NCBI GenBank assembly: GCA_036555705.1
Contig: DATBKT010000158.1
Location: 13,921 to 77,920 of the forward strand
Direction: 5' to 3'
Source of the DNA: JARBAU01 sp029237525
GTDB lineage: Archaea > Thermoproteota > Nitrososphaeria > Nitrososphaerales > Nitrososphaeraceae
Length of the DNA stretch: 64,000 nt
The translations under genes were made by a program, and so were the position numbers. This document shows positions 8,816 through 17,521 of this stretch, piece by piece. Position 1 is the stretch's first letter. Every line of letters starts with the position of its first letter. A model generated the notes under the pieces. The model did not search any database and was not told the DNA's origin. It was given only the letters and a program-made list of their open reading frames with translations.

Positions 8816-9853
8816 ATGGGAACTCTAGATTATACAGTTGCAACTTTGGGCTCACACTGTGCGCTTCAGCTCTTGAAAGGAGCAAAAGATGAAGGATTAA
8901 GAACCCTTCTAGTTTGCGAGAAAAAAAGGTTGAGTCTTTATAAACGATTTAACTTCATAGATGATATTTTTTCAGTAGATGACACAAGCGACATTGCCAG
9001 TGATAGGTGTATTGGAAGGTTGCGAGAAACCAATTCTATTTTGATCCCTCATGGAACATTAATAGCGTATATGAATTCTGATCAAATTGAACGAATAAAC
9101 ATTCCTATATTTGGAAATAAATGGATCTTGAGATGGGAGGCTGATCGCGATCTGAAGCAAAAACTAATGGAAGAATCACATCTTTCAGTTTCGAAATCGA
9201 TAGATTCTAAAAATGATATCCAAGGATTGTGCATAGTAAAATTGCATGGAGCAGCTGGAGGTAGAGGGTATTTTATAGCATGGAACAGGGAGAGTTTTGA
9301 AAGACAAGCCTTAAGGCTCAAGGACCAAAAGATGATAAGCGGCGAACAGGACCTTTTTATTCAAGAATATGTGTTGGGAGTTCCTGCATTCTTGCATTTC
9401 TTTTATTCTCCCATAACAAAGGAAATTGAGCTTATGGGTGCGGATAGGAGGTACGAATCTAACGTCGATGGCTTGGGAAGAATTCCTGCTAGAGAACAGC
9501 TCTCCGCGGAACTCGAGATGTCGTATAATGTAGTTGGAAACATCCCTATAGTTCTGCGCGAATCTCTACTTCTTAGTGCTTATGAGATGGGAGAATCTTT
9601 CGTTAACACTTCCAAGAATTTAGTACCACCAGGGATGAATGGACCATTTTGCTTAGAAGGAGTTTATGATAGAGAAGGAAAATTTGTCACATTCGAATTT
9701 TCTGCCAGAATTGTTGCGGGAACTAATCTCTACGTCAGTGGTTCGCCTTATTCAGATCTGGTCTATGACGAACCAATGAGCATGGGAAGAAGGATAGCTC
9801 GTGAAGTAAAATTAGCAATTGAAAAAAACATGATAGACAAGATTACATCATAG
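8816..9853 (+). CDS. purP: 5-formaminoimidazole-4-carboxamide ribonucleotide synthetase (PurP)
   Basis: PurP is the archaeal enzyme that formylates AICAR to FAICAR with ATP and formate, replacing bacterial PurH transformylase in IMP synthesis. The 345-aa protein has the expected N-terminal Rossmann-like part (TVATLGSHCALQLLKGAKDEG), an ATP-grasp core with a glycine-rich loop (VKLHGAAGGRGYF, residues 141-153), and a C-terminal part with FCLEGV and ARIVAGTN substrate and metal residues. Start ATG 8816 directly follows an in-frame TTG at 8813. A TATATATA box at about 8784-8792 fits a near-leaderless transcript. purM, another step of the same pathway, lies 42 kb away in this window. Confidence 0.93.
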   Translation: MGTLDYTVATLGSHCALQLLKGAKDEGLRTLLVCEKKRLSLYKRFNFIDDIFSVDDTSDIASDRCIGRLRETNSILIPHGTLIAYMNSDQIERINIPIFGNKWILRWEADRDLKQKLMEESHLSVSKSIDSKNDIQGLCIVKLHGAAGGRGYFIAWNRESFERQALRLKDQKMISGEQDLFIQEYVLGVPAFLHFFYSPITKEIELMGADRRYESNVDGLGRIPAREQLSAELEMSYNVVGNIPIVLRESLLLSAYEMGESFVNTSKNLVPPGMNGPFCLEGVYDREGKFVTFEFSARIVAGTNLYVSGSPYSDLVYDEPMSMGRRIAREVKLAIEKNMIDKITS

Positions 9854-10093
9854 TTGTACATACATCACCTGATTTTCCTGATATGAATGATCTGTGGATC
9901 ATATTGTTCGCCCTCTAGCAATTTTTGGTTAGTCATAGTCAATCAAAGCTACTACAGATCTAAACCTTCACATTAACAACTAAAATTTGAAAAAATGGAG
10001 ATTTTAACATTGAATTTCGAAAAATATATGCTAATTTTGATTTTCTACTAAAATGTCAATTATAAATTGGAATATTATTTGATCATATTAGAT

Positions 10094-10477
10094 TTAGTAG
10101 CCTTCTTTTTGCCGCTGAACATTTCGATCATGCTTAACTGTATACTTCTCTACCAAACCAGATGGATCTAACTTCAGCTCGATAGATAATTGAATAACAA
10201 AATGCCAAATGTCAATGAGCTCTTGCTGGCAGTTCTCCAAGGATGCGATCGAATCATGTTTCCACCACTTCCAATTTGTTTCTCTTTGCAATTCAATTGC
10301 TTCGTGGATTAAAGCTGTCGATAACATGAACACACGATATCCTCGAAAAACTTCCTTCTTCTTATAAATTGAGCTCATCTTATTATTCACATTTCGCATT
10401 TTTCTTGTTAATTCTAACTGCTTTCTAAAGAGCAATTCTAGTTTGTCCTCGTTTGAAGATTGAAATTTTCTAGTCAT
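10094..10477 (-). CDS. All-alpha NTP pyrophosphatase, dimeric dUTPase-like
   Basis: This 127-aa, all-helical protein carries the metal-binding pattern of the dimeric dUTPase/MazG superfamily: a first helix with HEAIELQRETNW (residues 53-64), a WKWWK substrate-pocket motif typical of dimeric dUTPases, and a second helix with QQELIDIWHFVIQL (residues 80-93) providing the second acidic pair. The expected reaction is hydrolysis of dUTP (or dCTP/dUDP) to the monophosphate, protecting DNA from uracil; the family 4 uracil-DNA glycosylase elsewhere in the window is a functional counterpart. The start is ATG 10477. It is isolated from its neighbours. Confidence 0.8.
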   Translation of the reverse strand: MTRKFQSSNEDKLELLFRKQLELTRKMRNVNNKMSSIYKKKEVFRGYRVFMLSTALIHEAIELQRETNWKWWKHDSIASLENCQQELIDIWHFVIQLSIELKLDPSGLVEKYTVKHDRNVQRQKEGY

Positions 10478-11213
10478 AGTCTATGAATCAGCTTTAGAAA
10501 ATGAACTGAGTTACTAATAGTATGTGGCCATTTTCATTCAGTTTTGTGTAATCATGTAAATCTATTTCTTCATAGCTAAAATAATTACCTAAGGGCTATA
10601 GAAAATCGCTAAGATAACAAGGCTTTTGTTGGCTTTAGGATTTTGCGTCAATAATCAATCAGAATCGTAATCGCAATATTTACTTTACATAGCCTTTCCA
10701 TAGTACTAATTTCTGACAAATCCCATTTAACTTTAAATAGTTATCTATAAAAATACTGTAACACTCCTAAACTTGTTGGCATTATATGATCATGTAGTGA
10801 AATCTGGAAGTTTCCTTAAACTGTTATGCCAACAATTAGCTCTGTCAAAATTCCATTTCTAGATCCGTAATGTTGATTACCTACAATAGTTTTTTTTACA
10901 TAATCCTCCATATATGTCAAATTCGCAGAAGAATATTTTCTTGAAAACGCATTAGTATGTGATTCAAATAATTCAAAATTCTGAAAATTTAAGAACTGAA
11001 TTATTTGAGGACTTTTGGTGTCGCGGAGTACGTTGGGCTGACTGGTCCAATCGATTTCACGGTAGTCTAAAGCTAAGTATGCGTTTACGTACGTAGATGA
11101 TCGATATCATCAAGTACCTCGAAACTAGTGGTAGACAGCTTCCTAATCAACCTCATTTTCTCATTCTAATTATTTGTAAGACTAAAATTACCAGATAACC
11201 AACTCAAAAGTAT
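10478..11213. other. AT-rich spacer (736 bp) with one orphan frame
   Basis: No gene with a recognisable product is present. One 45-codon plus frame (GTG 10959 to TAG 11096) reads like real protein, with an aromatic and basic tail (FWCRGVRWADWSNRFHGSL), and its GC content is higher than the surrounding DNA. It may be a gene remnant or a very small gene. Confidence 0.4.
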
Positions 11214-11786
11214 TTGAAGAGAGAAGCAGAGACGGTGCTCGTAAGAAGGGCATTTGGAGTTCTTTTTCTTGCCATTTCTGCGGCACTGTTATCCGGAACT
11301 CTATTGATTGAAGTGTTTGGCCAGAGCCACCATCCGCTGATCTTCAATATCCTGGTCTGGGTTGCGTGCTTTGGAATCATTTTTGCAGTAATATTCGCTC
11401 GATTCCGTTCCTATATGCAATTTGTGAGATCGAGAATGAAACAAAGTGTAAAATGGCCGATGATTGCAAAAATAATTAATGGATTGTGTTGGGCAGGTCC
11501 ATTTCTTGCAATTGGACTCGTTCCGTCAGCATATCAATACTTTATCCTGCTTGGGATAGGAATGGGTAATCTTTCTACATTCTTTTTGATGAAAACAATT
11601 AACAAGCTAAATAACAAAGAACAGCTTATCGTCGGTTCAATTTCCTTGATATCCATTCCACTAGCTGCTGGATTAGATAATTCGTTCTTCTCAGCTAGAA
11701 CTGATGTTGCAATCTTACTTTCTAGAGCTTTGATAGCTGCTGCATATGGGATCGCAGGAGTCTATGCCTATTTTTCAAGCATATAG
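11214..11786 (+). CDS. Multi-pass membrane protein, unknown function
   Basis: This 190-aa hydrophobic protein has five or six predicted transmembrane helices (about residues 12-34, 43-63, 84-105, 107-127, 137-155 and 165-187). A basic cytoplasmic loop lies between the second and third helices (RFRSYMQFVRSRMKQSVKW). The start is TTG 11214. I recognise no transporter or enzyme motif. It precedes queC by 63 nt on the same strand and may share its transcript, but nothing links it to deazapurine metabolism beyond position. Confidence 0.7.
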   Translation: MKREAETVLVRRAFGVLFLAISAALLSGTLLIEVFGQSHHPLIFNILVWVACFGIIFAVIFARFRSYMQFVRSRMKQSVKWPMIAKIINGLCWAGPFLAIGLVPSAYQYFILLGIGMGNLSTFFLMKTINKLNNKEQLIVGSISLISIPLAAGLDNSFFSARTDVAILLSRALIAAAYGIAGVYAYFSSI

Positions 11787-11849
11787 ACCAAAACCAACAT
11801 TTCGTGCAAGGAAGATGCATTTTATTATGCAGAAAGAGAACGATTTTCA

Positions 11850-12578
11850 GTGAAACAATTCATAACAAACAAACCAAAGAAGGCCGTCTGCATAGTTAGC
11901 GGCGGATTAGATTCTATTTGCGCTGCAGCTTATATATCTCGCGTAAAAAAATTTGAAATTTACATTATAAATTTCACTTATGGGCAGAAGGCAACCAATG
12001 AATCTTCCTTAGCTGAAGACTTTGCAAATATGCTAAGTGCGAAAGACTATCAATTTGTTGATATTGGCTTCATGAAGAATTTTTATGGGGGGAATAATGT
12101 GTTGACTGAAGATACAGCAGGCCTGCCTTCAACCTTTCGCCCAAGCATAATTGTACCCATAAGAAATGCTATTTTCATCACTATTTCTACTGCCTGGGCA
12201 CTTAGTATAGGTGCTAAAATGGTCTGCTTTGGCGCTCACATGGGAGATCGCAGCTATCCTGATTGTCGGCCCTCTTTTGTCAGATCTATAAGCCGGAGCC
12301 TCAATTTAGCAGATTCAGACAGTATCAAAGACAAATCTAGACAGAAAGTCAGTGTCTGGTGTCCTGCGTTATCTGGCATCGACAAGGCGTGTCTTTTGAA
12401 AATAGGACATCAGATCTTAGGCGATGCCCTTTTCAGAACATGGAGTTGTTATTCCAATGGGGTTACACGTAAAGGTGAGACACAATCTAGACAATGTGGT
12501 GTTTGCGAATCCTGCTTGAACAGAAAAAATGCTTTTAAAAGGGCTGGGATTGAAGATAGGACATTTTATAATAAATAA
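11850..12578 (+). CDS. queC: 7-cyano-7-deazaguanine (preQ0) synthase QueC
   Basis: QueC converts 7-carboxy-7-deazaguanine to preQ0 with ATP and ammonia; in archaea preQ0 is inserted into the tRNA D loop as the precursor of archaeosine. The PP-loop ATPase motif SGGLDS is at residues 17-22. The C-terminal zinc site is seen in the Cys residues of WSCYSNG and CGVCESC. The middle part (PIRNAIFITISTAWALSIGAK, GAHMGDRSYPDCRP) is characteristic. The 242-aa length is slightly above the usual 220-230. The start is GTG 11850. folE follows 288 nt downstream on the same strand and supplies the first step of the same pathway. Confidence 0.94.
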   Translation: MKQFITNKPKKAVCIVSGGLDSICAAAYISRVKKFEIYIINFTYGQKATNESSLAEDFANMLSAKDYQFVDIGFMKNFYGGNNVLTEDTAGLPSTFRPSIIVPIRNAIFITISTAWALSIGAKMVCFGAHMGDRSYPDCRPSFVRSISRSLNLADSDSIKDKSRQKVSVWCPALSGIDKACLLKIGHQILGDALFRTWSCYSNGVTRKGETQSRQCGVCESCLNRKNAFKRAGIEDRTFYNK

Positions 12579-12866
12579 GTTGCTCTGCCAAAATTTTTTG
12601 CAGCTGGAGACACATAAACTAAGAACTAACCATTGCATTGTACAGTCCGCTTCAACAAATCGTGTTACAAAATGTTATCCAATTACGAAATACCAAGCTA
12701 AAAATAGAGATTAACAGAACTTTGGACAATAGAGTTATAATAGAGACGCTAATCTTATTTAATGAGCCAAATAGTGGAGCGGCTTTCAATGGATTATAAT
12801 AGGAAGTATTCTAAGTTTGTCCTGGCTCATAAGTATACGAAGTCAAAGGAGATATTGATGTAGAAA

Positions 12867-13472
12867 TTGTATCAAAATTATAAAGATAAAGAAGTGAATC
12901 CTAGAAGTCCGATTAACAAGCGGAAAATTGAAAAGCTTTTAAGACAAATACTGATTGAATTAGGCGAAAATCCCGACCGAGAGGGCTTACTTGCCACACC
13001 GCGACGAATTGCCGATATGTATGAGGAGATCTTTAGCGGGTATAGAATTGAGGCAGGCTTAGAAGTAAGTTTTAGTGAAGAAACTGATTCAATCATAGCA
13101 AAAGACATCCAGTTCTATAGCATGTGTGAACATCATATGCTGCCTTTTTATGGGAAAATCCATATAGCCTACATTCCGGATGGTAAAGTGTTTGGAATTT
13201 CTAAATTGGTTCGACTTGTAGAAAAATATTCCAAAAGAATGCAGATTCAAGAAAGACTAACCAAAGAAATTGCTGGTGAGATAATGGAAATGGGTGTCAA
13301 AGGTGTGTTAGTTATTGCTGAAGGTGAGCACCTGTGTATGAAAATGAGGGGTGTTCGTAACGATAGCGTCATCTTGACGATGGCACATCGTGGAATAATG
13401 GAAAATAAAGAAATACGAGAAAATGCCCTAGTTTTATTGTATAATGCCAAGGCAAAAATACGTTCTATCTAG
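12867..13472 (+). CDS. folE: GTP cyclohydrolase I (FolE, type IA)
   Basis: The enzyme opens GTP to 7,8-dihydroneopterin triphosphate, the first step towards preQ0/archaeosine and pterins. The 201-aa protein is a clear GCYH-IA: zinc ligands Cys87 and His90 in MCEHHMLPFYGK and Cys157 in GEHLCMKMRGV, plus the signature IAYIPDGKVFGISKLVRLVE followed by QIQERLT. The start is TTG 12867. Many archaea use the unrelated MptA enzyme, so the bacterial/eukaryal-type FolE next to queC suggests a dedicated deazapurine/pterin supply in this lineage. Confidence 0.95.
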   Translation: MYQNYKDKEVNPRSPINKRKIEKLLRQILIELGENPDREGLLATPRRIADMYEEIFSGYRIEAGLEVSFSEETDSIIAKDIQFYSMCEHHMLPFYGKIHIAYIPDGKVFGISKLVRLVEKYSKRMQIQERLTKEIAGEIMEMGVKGVLVIAEGEHLCMKMRGVRNDSVILTMAHRGIMENKEIRENALVLLYNAKAKIRSI

Positions 13473-13656
13473 TGGAAATTATAGAGTATATTGCAATATT
13501 GATTCCCACTGATTCAAAATTAAGTGGGTAAGATCTACATAATATATCCATTTACTGGAATTCAATAGATTATCACCTAAATTTAACCCCCACTATTACT
13601 GGCGTATCAGATCATTCAATTGCAAAGATTAATACCACTACTAGTATATGGCTGGC

Positions 13657-13929
13657 CTAAAAATCTTCTTCAAATTCGCTGTCGCCTTCCTCTTCTTCTA
13701 TCTCGTCAAAGTCTTCCTCAAATTCCTCTCGTTCTTCGGCACTCTTGTAGGGGAGATCGGTTTCACCTGGAGCTCCACAAACCGGACATTTAAATTCTAT
13801 TGTTTGACCCTCTAGATCAAGCGGAAATTCCTTCGAAAAGACTTCATCGCATTTGGAACAGACAAGAGTCGTTTGAATATTATCTTGACTAAATTTGTGT
13901 GACTGAACTCTAAAGATTGTACTTGCCAT
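13657..13929 (-). CDS. Small zinc-ribbon protein with acidic tail
   Basis: This 90-aa protein has a CxxC...CxxC zinc ribbon (CSKCDEVF at about residues 24-31 and CPVCGAPG at 48-55) followed by a strongly acidic tail of Glu and Asp (residues 65-90). Such small ribbons with acidic ends often act as partners of RNA polymerase, ribosomes or DNA-binding proteins; no specific family is recognised. The start is ATG 13929, with a TTTTATAAG element about 30 nt upstream, consistent with a leaderless transcript. It is convergent with folE. Confidence 0.8.
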   Translation of the reverse strand: MASTIFRVQSHKFSQDNIQTTLVCSKCDEVFSKEFPLDLEGQTIEFKCPVCGAPGETDLPYKSAEEREEFEEDFDEIEEEEGDSEFEEDF

Positions 13930-14209
13930 TCTTCTTACCTATAGGAAATATCCTTTTTTATAAGCCTTTTCCATTCTAGCGCACACTTTAGCTTTCAATA
14001 ATCTACACTGCTATTAATAATAGCATACCTACAAATATTGTACTAATAGGACAGGTTGGCTTCGAAAATCTAACCCCAGTCATATGCAGTATAGTCTGGG
14101 TCATATAGTTCATCCAATCTTAGATTTAATGCAAGAAGTTAAATTCATATTCACTCTAAAAACCGGGAAATCAAATAAATATGCACATATCTGCTCCAAT
14201 GTATAATAG

Positions 14210-15811
14210 ATGAGTATCGACCGAGCTTCCATGGCCGCCAAATGTCAAGAACAGTTGGAAAGATCCGGTATTAGGGTAGACAAGGTTCAACATAATTTGT
14301 CTCCTGCGTCATTGATCGAGGTTGCTATTCGTAGGAGAGAGGGGATTTTGTCTCTTACAGGAGCATTAACTGTAAACACTGGAAAGTATACTGGACGGTC
14401 ACCTGATGACAGATTTATTGTCGATGACGAGATCACACACAATACAGTAAACTGGGGAAAAGTAAATCATCGGCTATCTCCAGAAAAATACGATCTTATA
14501 TTTGATAGATTAAAAGTCCACCTTGATAAAAAGGAATTTTTCGTTTTTGATGGGTTTGTAGGAGCTGATTCTTCAGTAAGGCTTCCGATAAGAGTTCTTA
14601 CAGATAAGGCATGGCAATGCCTTTTCTCTACGCAGATATTCGTAAAACCCAATGCTAGTGAGCTTCAGACATTTGTTCCTGAATTTAGCTTGATTTCTGT
14701 AAACAATTTTAAAGCCAATCCTTTGACTGATGGGACAAAAAGCGAGACATTCATAATTATAAACTTCTCCAAGAAAATGGTCATCATCGGATCTACTTCA
14801 TATGCAGGTGAAATAAAGAAGGCAATGTTTTCAATCATGAGCTATCTTCTACCTATTAAAGGAATCTTCCCTATGCATTGTTCCGCCAATGTTGGACCAA
14901 ATGGTGACGCCGCATTATTTTTTGGACTATCTGGCACAGGAAAAACCACTCTTTCTGCAGACAAAGATAGATACTTGGTAGGTGATGATGAGCATGGTTG
15001 GTCCCAAAATGGGATATTTAATTTTGAGGGTGGTTGTTATGCAAAATGCATACACCTGAAAAAGGAAAATGAACCTCAAATTTGGAATGCTATCAGATTT
15101 GGAGCAGTAATGGAAAACGTGGTTGTAAATCAGAATACCAGGTTAGCTGATTTTGATGATGGTGGAATAACAGAAAATACTCGTGTTGTGTATCCTCTCG
15201 AGTACATACCTAGATCAATCATCCCAGGATTGGCTTGTCATCCTAAGGTCATAATATTTCTTACTGCCGACGCCTTCGGAGTGATGCCGCCAATCTCCAA
15301 ATTAAGTAGAGAAGGTGGAATGTATCACTTCATGTCAGGATATACTAGCAAATTAGCTGGAACTGAGAGAGGAATCACTGAACCGCAAGAAACCTTTTCA
15401 CAATGCTTTGGAGCTCCATTTATGCTGCTTTCAGCTGATCGATATGCACAGATGTTAGGACAAAAGTTACTAGCTCATAATACTAAGGTATACTTGATAA
15501 ATACCGGTTGGTCTGGGGGACCTTACGGTGTCGGAAAAAGAATAAATCTAAACTACACAAGATCAATGGTAAAAGTGGTAATCGATGGGACGCTCGAAAA
15601 TGAGGCCTTTGAACATCATGAGATTTTTAACTTAGACATACCTGCAGCCTGTCCTGGAGTTCCTTCAGAAATTTTGAATCCTGCAAATACGTGGCCAGAT
15701 AAGGAGAAATATAATACTGCGGCACTTAGGTTGGCCTCACTTTTTGTCAAAAATTTCGAAAAATTCAGTGACGTTTCTCCAGAGATAAAGCGCGCCGGTC
15801 CTATCTTATGA
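14210..15811 (+). CDS. pckA: Phosphoenolpyruvate carboxykinase (ATP-dependent)
   Basis: PckA interconverts oxaloacetate and PEP, linking the TCA cycle and the 3-hydroxypropionate/4-hydroxybutyrate carbon-fixation products to gluconeogenesis. The 533-aa length is that of ATP-type enzymes. Motifs: the P-loop GLSGTGKTT at residues 239-247, the metal-binding DDEHGW at 259-264, the oxaloacetate-binding TGRSPDDRF near 61-69, and an adenine loop around NTGWSGGPYG with a following YTRSMV segment. The start is ATG 14210. It ends 6 nt before the convergent tRNA-Gln gene. Confidence 0.96.
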   Translation: MSIDRASMAAKCQEQLERSGIRVDKVQHNLSPASLIEVAIRRREGILSLTGALTVNTGKYTGRSPDDRFIVDDEITHNTVNWGKVNHRLSPEKYDLIFDRLKVHLDKKEFFVFDGFVGADSSVRLPIRVLTDKAWQCLFSTQIFVKPNASELQTFVPEFSLISVNNFKANPLTDGTKSETFIIINFSKKMVIIGSTSYAGEIKKAMFSIMSYLLPIKGIFPMHCSANVGPNGDAALFFGLSGTGKTTLSADKDRYLVGDDEHGWSQNGIFNFEGGCYAKCIHLKKENEPQIWNAIRFGAVMENVVVNQNTRLADFDDGGITENTRVVYPLEYIPRSIIPGLACHPKVIIFLTADAFGVMPPISKLSREGGMYHFMSGYTSKLAGTERGITEPQETFSQCFGAPFMLLSADRYAQMLGQKLLAHNTKVYLINTGWSGGPYGVGKRINLNYTRSMVKVVIDGTLENEAFEHHEIFNLDIPAACPGVPSEILNPANTWPDKEKYNTAALRLASLFVKNFEKFSDVSPEIKRAGPIL

Positions 15812-15817
15812 AAAAAG

Positions 15818-15957
15818 TAGCCCGGAGCAGATTCGAACTGCTGTCTCCAGGTTTCTTTTCTATTTAGATCCAGAGCCTGAAATCCCTAGCCCTACCTTGG
15901 AGATTGGCCACTAGATTCGGCATCCACATACGACTCCGCTGTAGATTCGACCGGGCT
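15818..15957 (-). tRNA. tRNA-Gln (anticodon CTG) apparently interrupted by several introns
   Basis: Read on the minus strand, the gene starts AGCCCGG (15957-15951) and ends CCGGGCT plus discriminator A (15818), a perfect acceptor stem. The T arm is AGCAG-TTCGAAT-CTGCT. The D loop TAGTGGCCA is typical of archaeal tRNA-Gln. An anticodon arm TCAGG-CTCTGG(A)...CCTGG puts CTG at 15873-15871. The gene is 140 nt against about 75 expected, so about 65 nt must be removed. There is a canonical 37/38 intron of about 17 nt (near 15869-15852), a probable insert of about 17 nt between the D and anticodon stems (near 15897-15881), and about 31 surplus nt in the acceptor/D region. The exact junctions there cannot be fixed by eye, and a GAATCTA repeat makes them ambiguous. 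Confidence 0.75.
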
Positions 15958-16000
15958 TCCCTAGCTACATCTAATTGAAATAACCTACCAGTATTTGACT

Positions 16001-16354
16001 CTAGCGTTTTGTATTAATTTCTCTTATTAGCAATCCATATTCTAAAGAAGCTTTTTTTCGCATGTATGGAATCAGCCTATAATGGATAGAATAAATATTA
16101 TTTTCTCTTGTTAATATTCCTTTTACTAACAAAGATACGAAACCTCCTGCTACCTTGGAAGTGGGAATATCATGAGATTTACAAAACTCATCTCTAGTTC
16201 TGTGGTATTCTTTTAACGTGAAATACGATCTGTTCAGATCTAATACTAAAGGCCATACGACCCTCTCCCAAACCATTCTTCTGTTTTCTGTGGAGGCTGC
16301 ATGTTTTCCCTTGCCCTTGTCTCCACGACTCAATGCGGGTTCGATATTGATCAA
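16001..16354 (-). CDS. Hypothetical protein, possibly winged-helix
   Basis: This 117-aa frame starts at TTG 16354 or at an internal ATG near codon 27. Its last 90 residues look globular: FTLKEYHRTRDEFCKSHDIPTSKVAGGFVSLLVKGILTREN has the helix-turn-helix plus wing layout (shortened description; about residues 45-85), followed by a basic C-terminal helix. A second minus frame (16194-16394) overlaps it in another phase and looks like a shadow. A TTTAAATG element about 40 nt upstream could be its TATA box. No family is recognised. Confidence 0.5.
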   Translation of the reverse strand: MINIEPALSRGDKGKGKHAASTENRRMVWERVVWPLVLDLNRSYFTLKEYHRTRDEFCKSHDIPTSKVAGGFVSLLVKGILTRENNIYSIHYRLIPYMRKKASLEYGLLIREINTKR

Positions 16355-16768
16355 TCTCTTTCAAGCCCTTTGAATAATTCCCTTTGAGGAACATTTAAAC
16401 TCGGTGTTATGAAACTAACCTAAAATTATCTCATCTGATTGTGAAGATAGGTCTTGTAATTGATTTCTAGATAGCGCATGGCTCTTTAATTTATGATCGA
16501 TTTTATCAGTTCTCTTAAGATTGACCTGGAATTAACTTTATCCGATAAGTAATTCTTCTATGCAATAGATTGAATTCTGACAGGGTATGTTGTTACGCCA
16601 CAGACTACATGGCTAACATGTCGATAAGCTACCACCCCGAAAGACGCAAGTCAATTGGAAAACATGAATATGGTACTTCAGCCTGCTTATTGTTATCATA
16701 TCTGCTTTAGAAATCTCTAAGTGCATTACCAATTCATATGACGGGTACAAGGCATTAATGCTTATTTT
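16355..16768. other. Spacer of 414 bp, no gene seen
   Basis: The sequence is AT-rich with a moderately GC-rich patch around 16580-16670. I could not fold that patch into a tRNA or recognise another RNA, and no protein-coding frame stands out. Confidence 0.4.
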
Positions 16769-17434
16769 TTAATCGAAGGATTTTCTTCTAGTGTCTGATT
16801 CAGCTCTAATCCTCAGTCGCCTTCGATAGAAGATGTACGTTAGGGCAGTAACTAGAGCAATTGATAGAATTATCCCTGCAATCTGTGTAGGGGATGATGC
16901 TCCTGAAGATGGAATCAGGGAGCACATATACTCATTGTTAGCGCAGCCTAACATGAAAAATATTCCATTCCATGACGAGTGAGCAAGTATTGCAAACCAT
17001 CCTTTCCCACTTATCCACGTTCTCAAACTATAAAAAAAAGAAGGCATCACAAAGAGCCAGTTTGAAAATGAAAGACTTGCCATATCGAGTGATTTAGTAT
17101 TTAAGATATGAAGCATCACCCAAGTAGCACCAGAAATTATCACAACCACAATGTTTCCAGTGGCATAGTAAGGAATTCCGAAGAAGACCGATTCTTCAAT
17201 AGGACCAGCCCCTAAGACAGGCACTAGGTATCTAGGAACACTTGAAGGATTGTGGTCATTCATCGATAGCTGAATTGCATAGGATCCACCTAACATTAGT
17301 AATACTCCAATTGCATGATAATACAGAACCATTAGAACAAGGTGCACTATTGATGTGTTACGATAAGGGGAGATCCACCGTTTTGGATTTGCATCGGATC
17401 TCAGATCCGCCAGTTCCTTAGTAAAAAATGACAA
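16769..17434 (-). CDS. CPBP-family intramembrane metalloprotease
   Basis: This 221-aa membrane protein has about six hydrophobic spans and the CPBP/Abi (CAAX protease-like) motifs: GPIEESVFFG at about residues 76-85 with the paired glutamates, HILN in the next membrane segment, and LAHSSWNGIFF with the second histidine and the asparagine (about residues 149-159). Relatives process prenylated proteins or act as membrane proteases in stress and bacteriocin immunity. The substrate here is unknown. The start used is TTG 17434. A short basic C-terminal tail faces the cytoplasm. Confidence 0.85.
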   Translation of the reverse strand: MSFFTKELADLRSDANPKRWISPYRNTSIVHLVLMVLYYHAIGVLLMLGGSYAIQLSMNDHNPSSVPRYLVPVLGAGPIEESVFFGIPYYATGNIVVVIISGATWVMLHILNTKSLDMASLSFSNWLFVMPSFFYSLRTWISGKGWFAILAHSSWNGIFFMLGCANNEYMCSLIPSSGASSPTQIAGIILSIALVTALTYIFYRRRLRIRAESDTRRKSFD

Positions 17435-17521
17435 ATCTAACTCAAATGAATATATAAATCACTAATATAACCATAAGGATATTCTATAGACTTTTCTATA
17501 ATGTAGCCTCAAAAACACTGG

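Noticed and set aside
16194..16394. 66-codon minus frame overlapping the 117-aa gene
   Set aside because: It shares bases with the better frame in another phase and has poor protein character.
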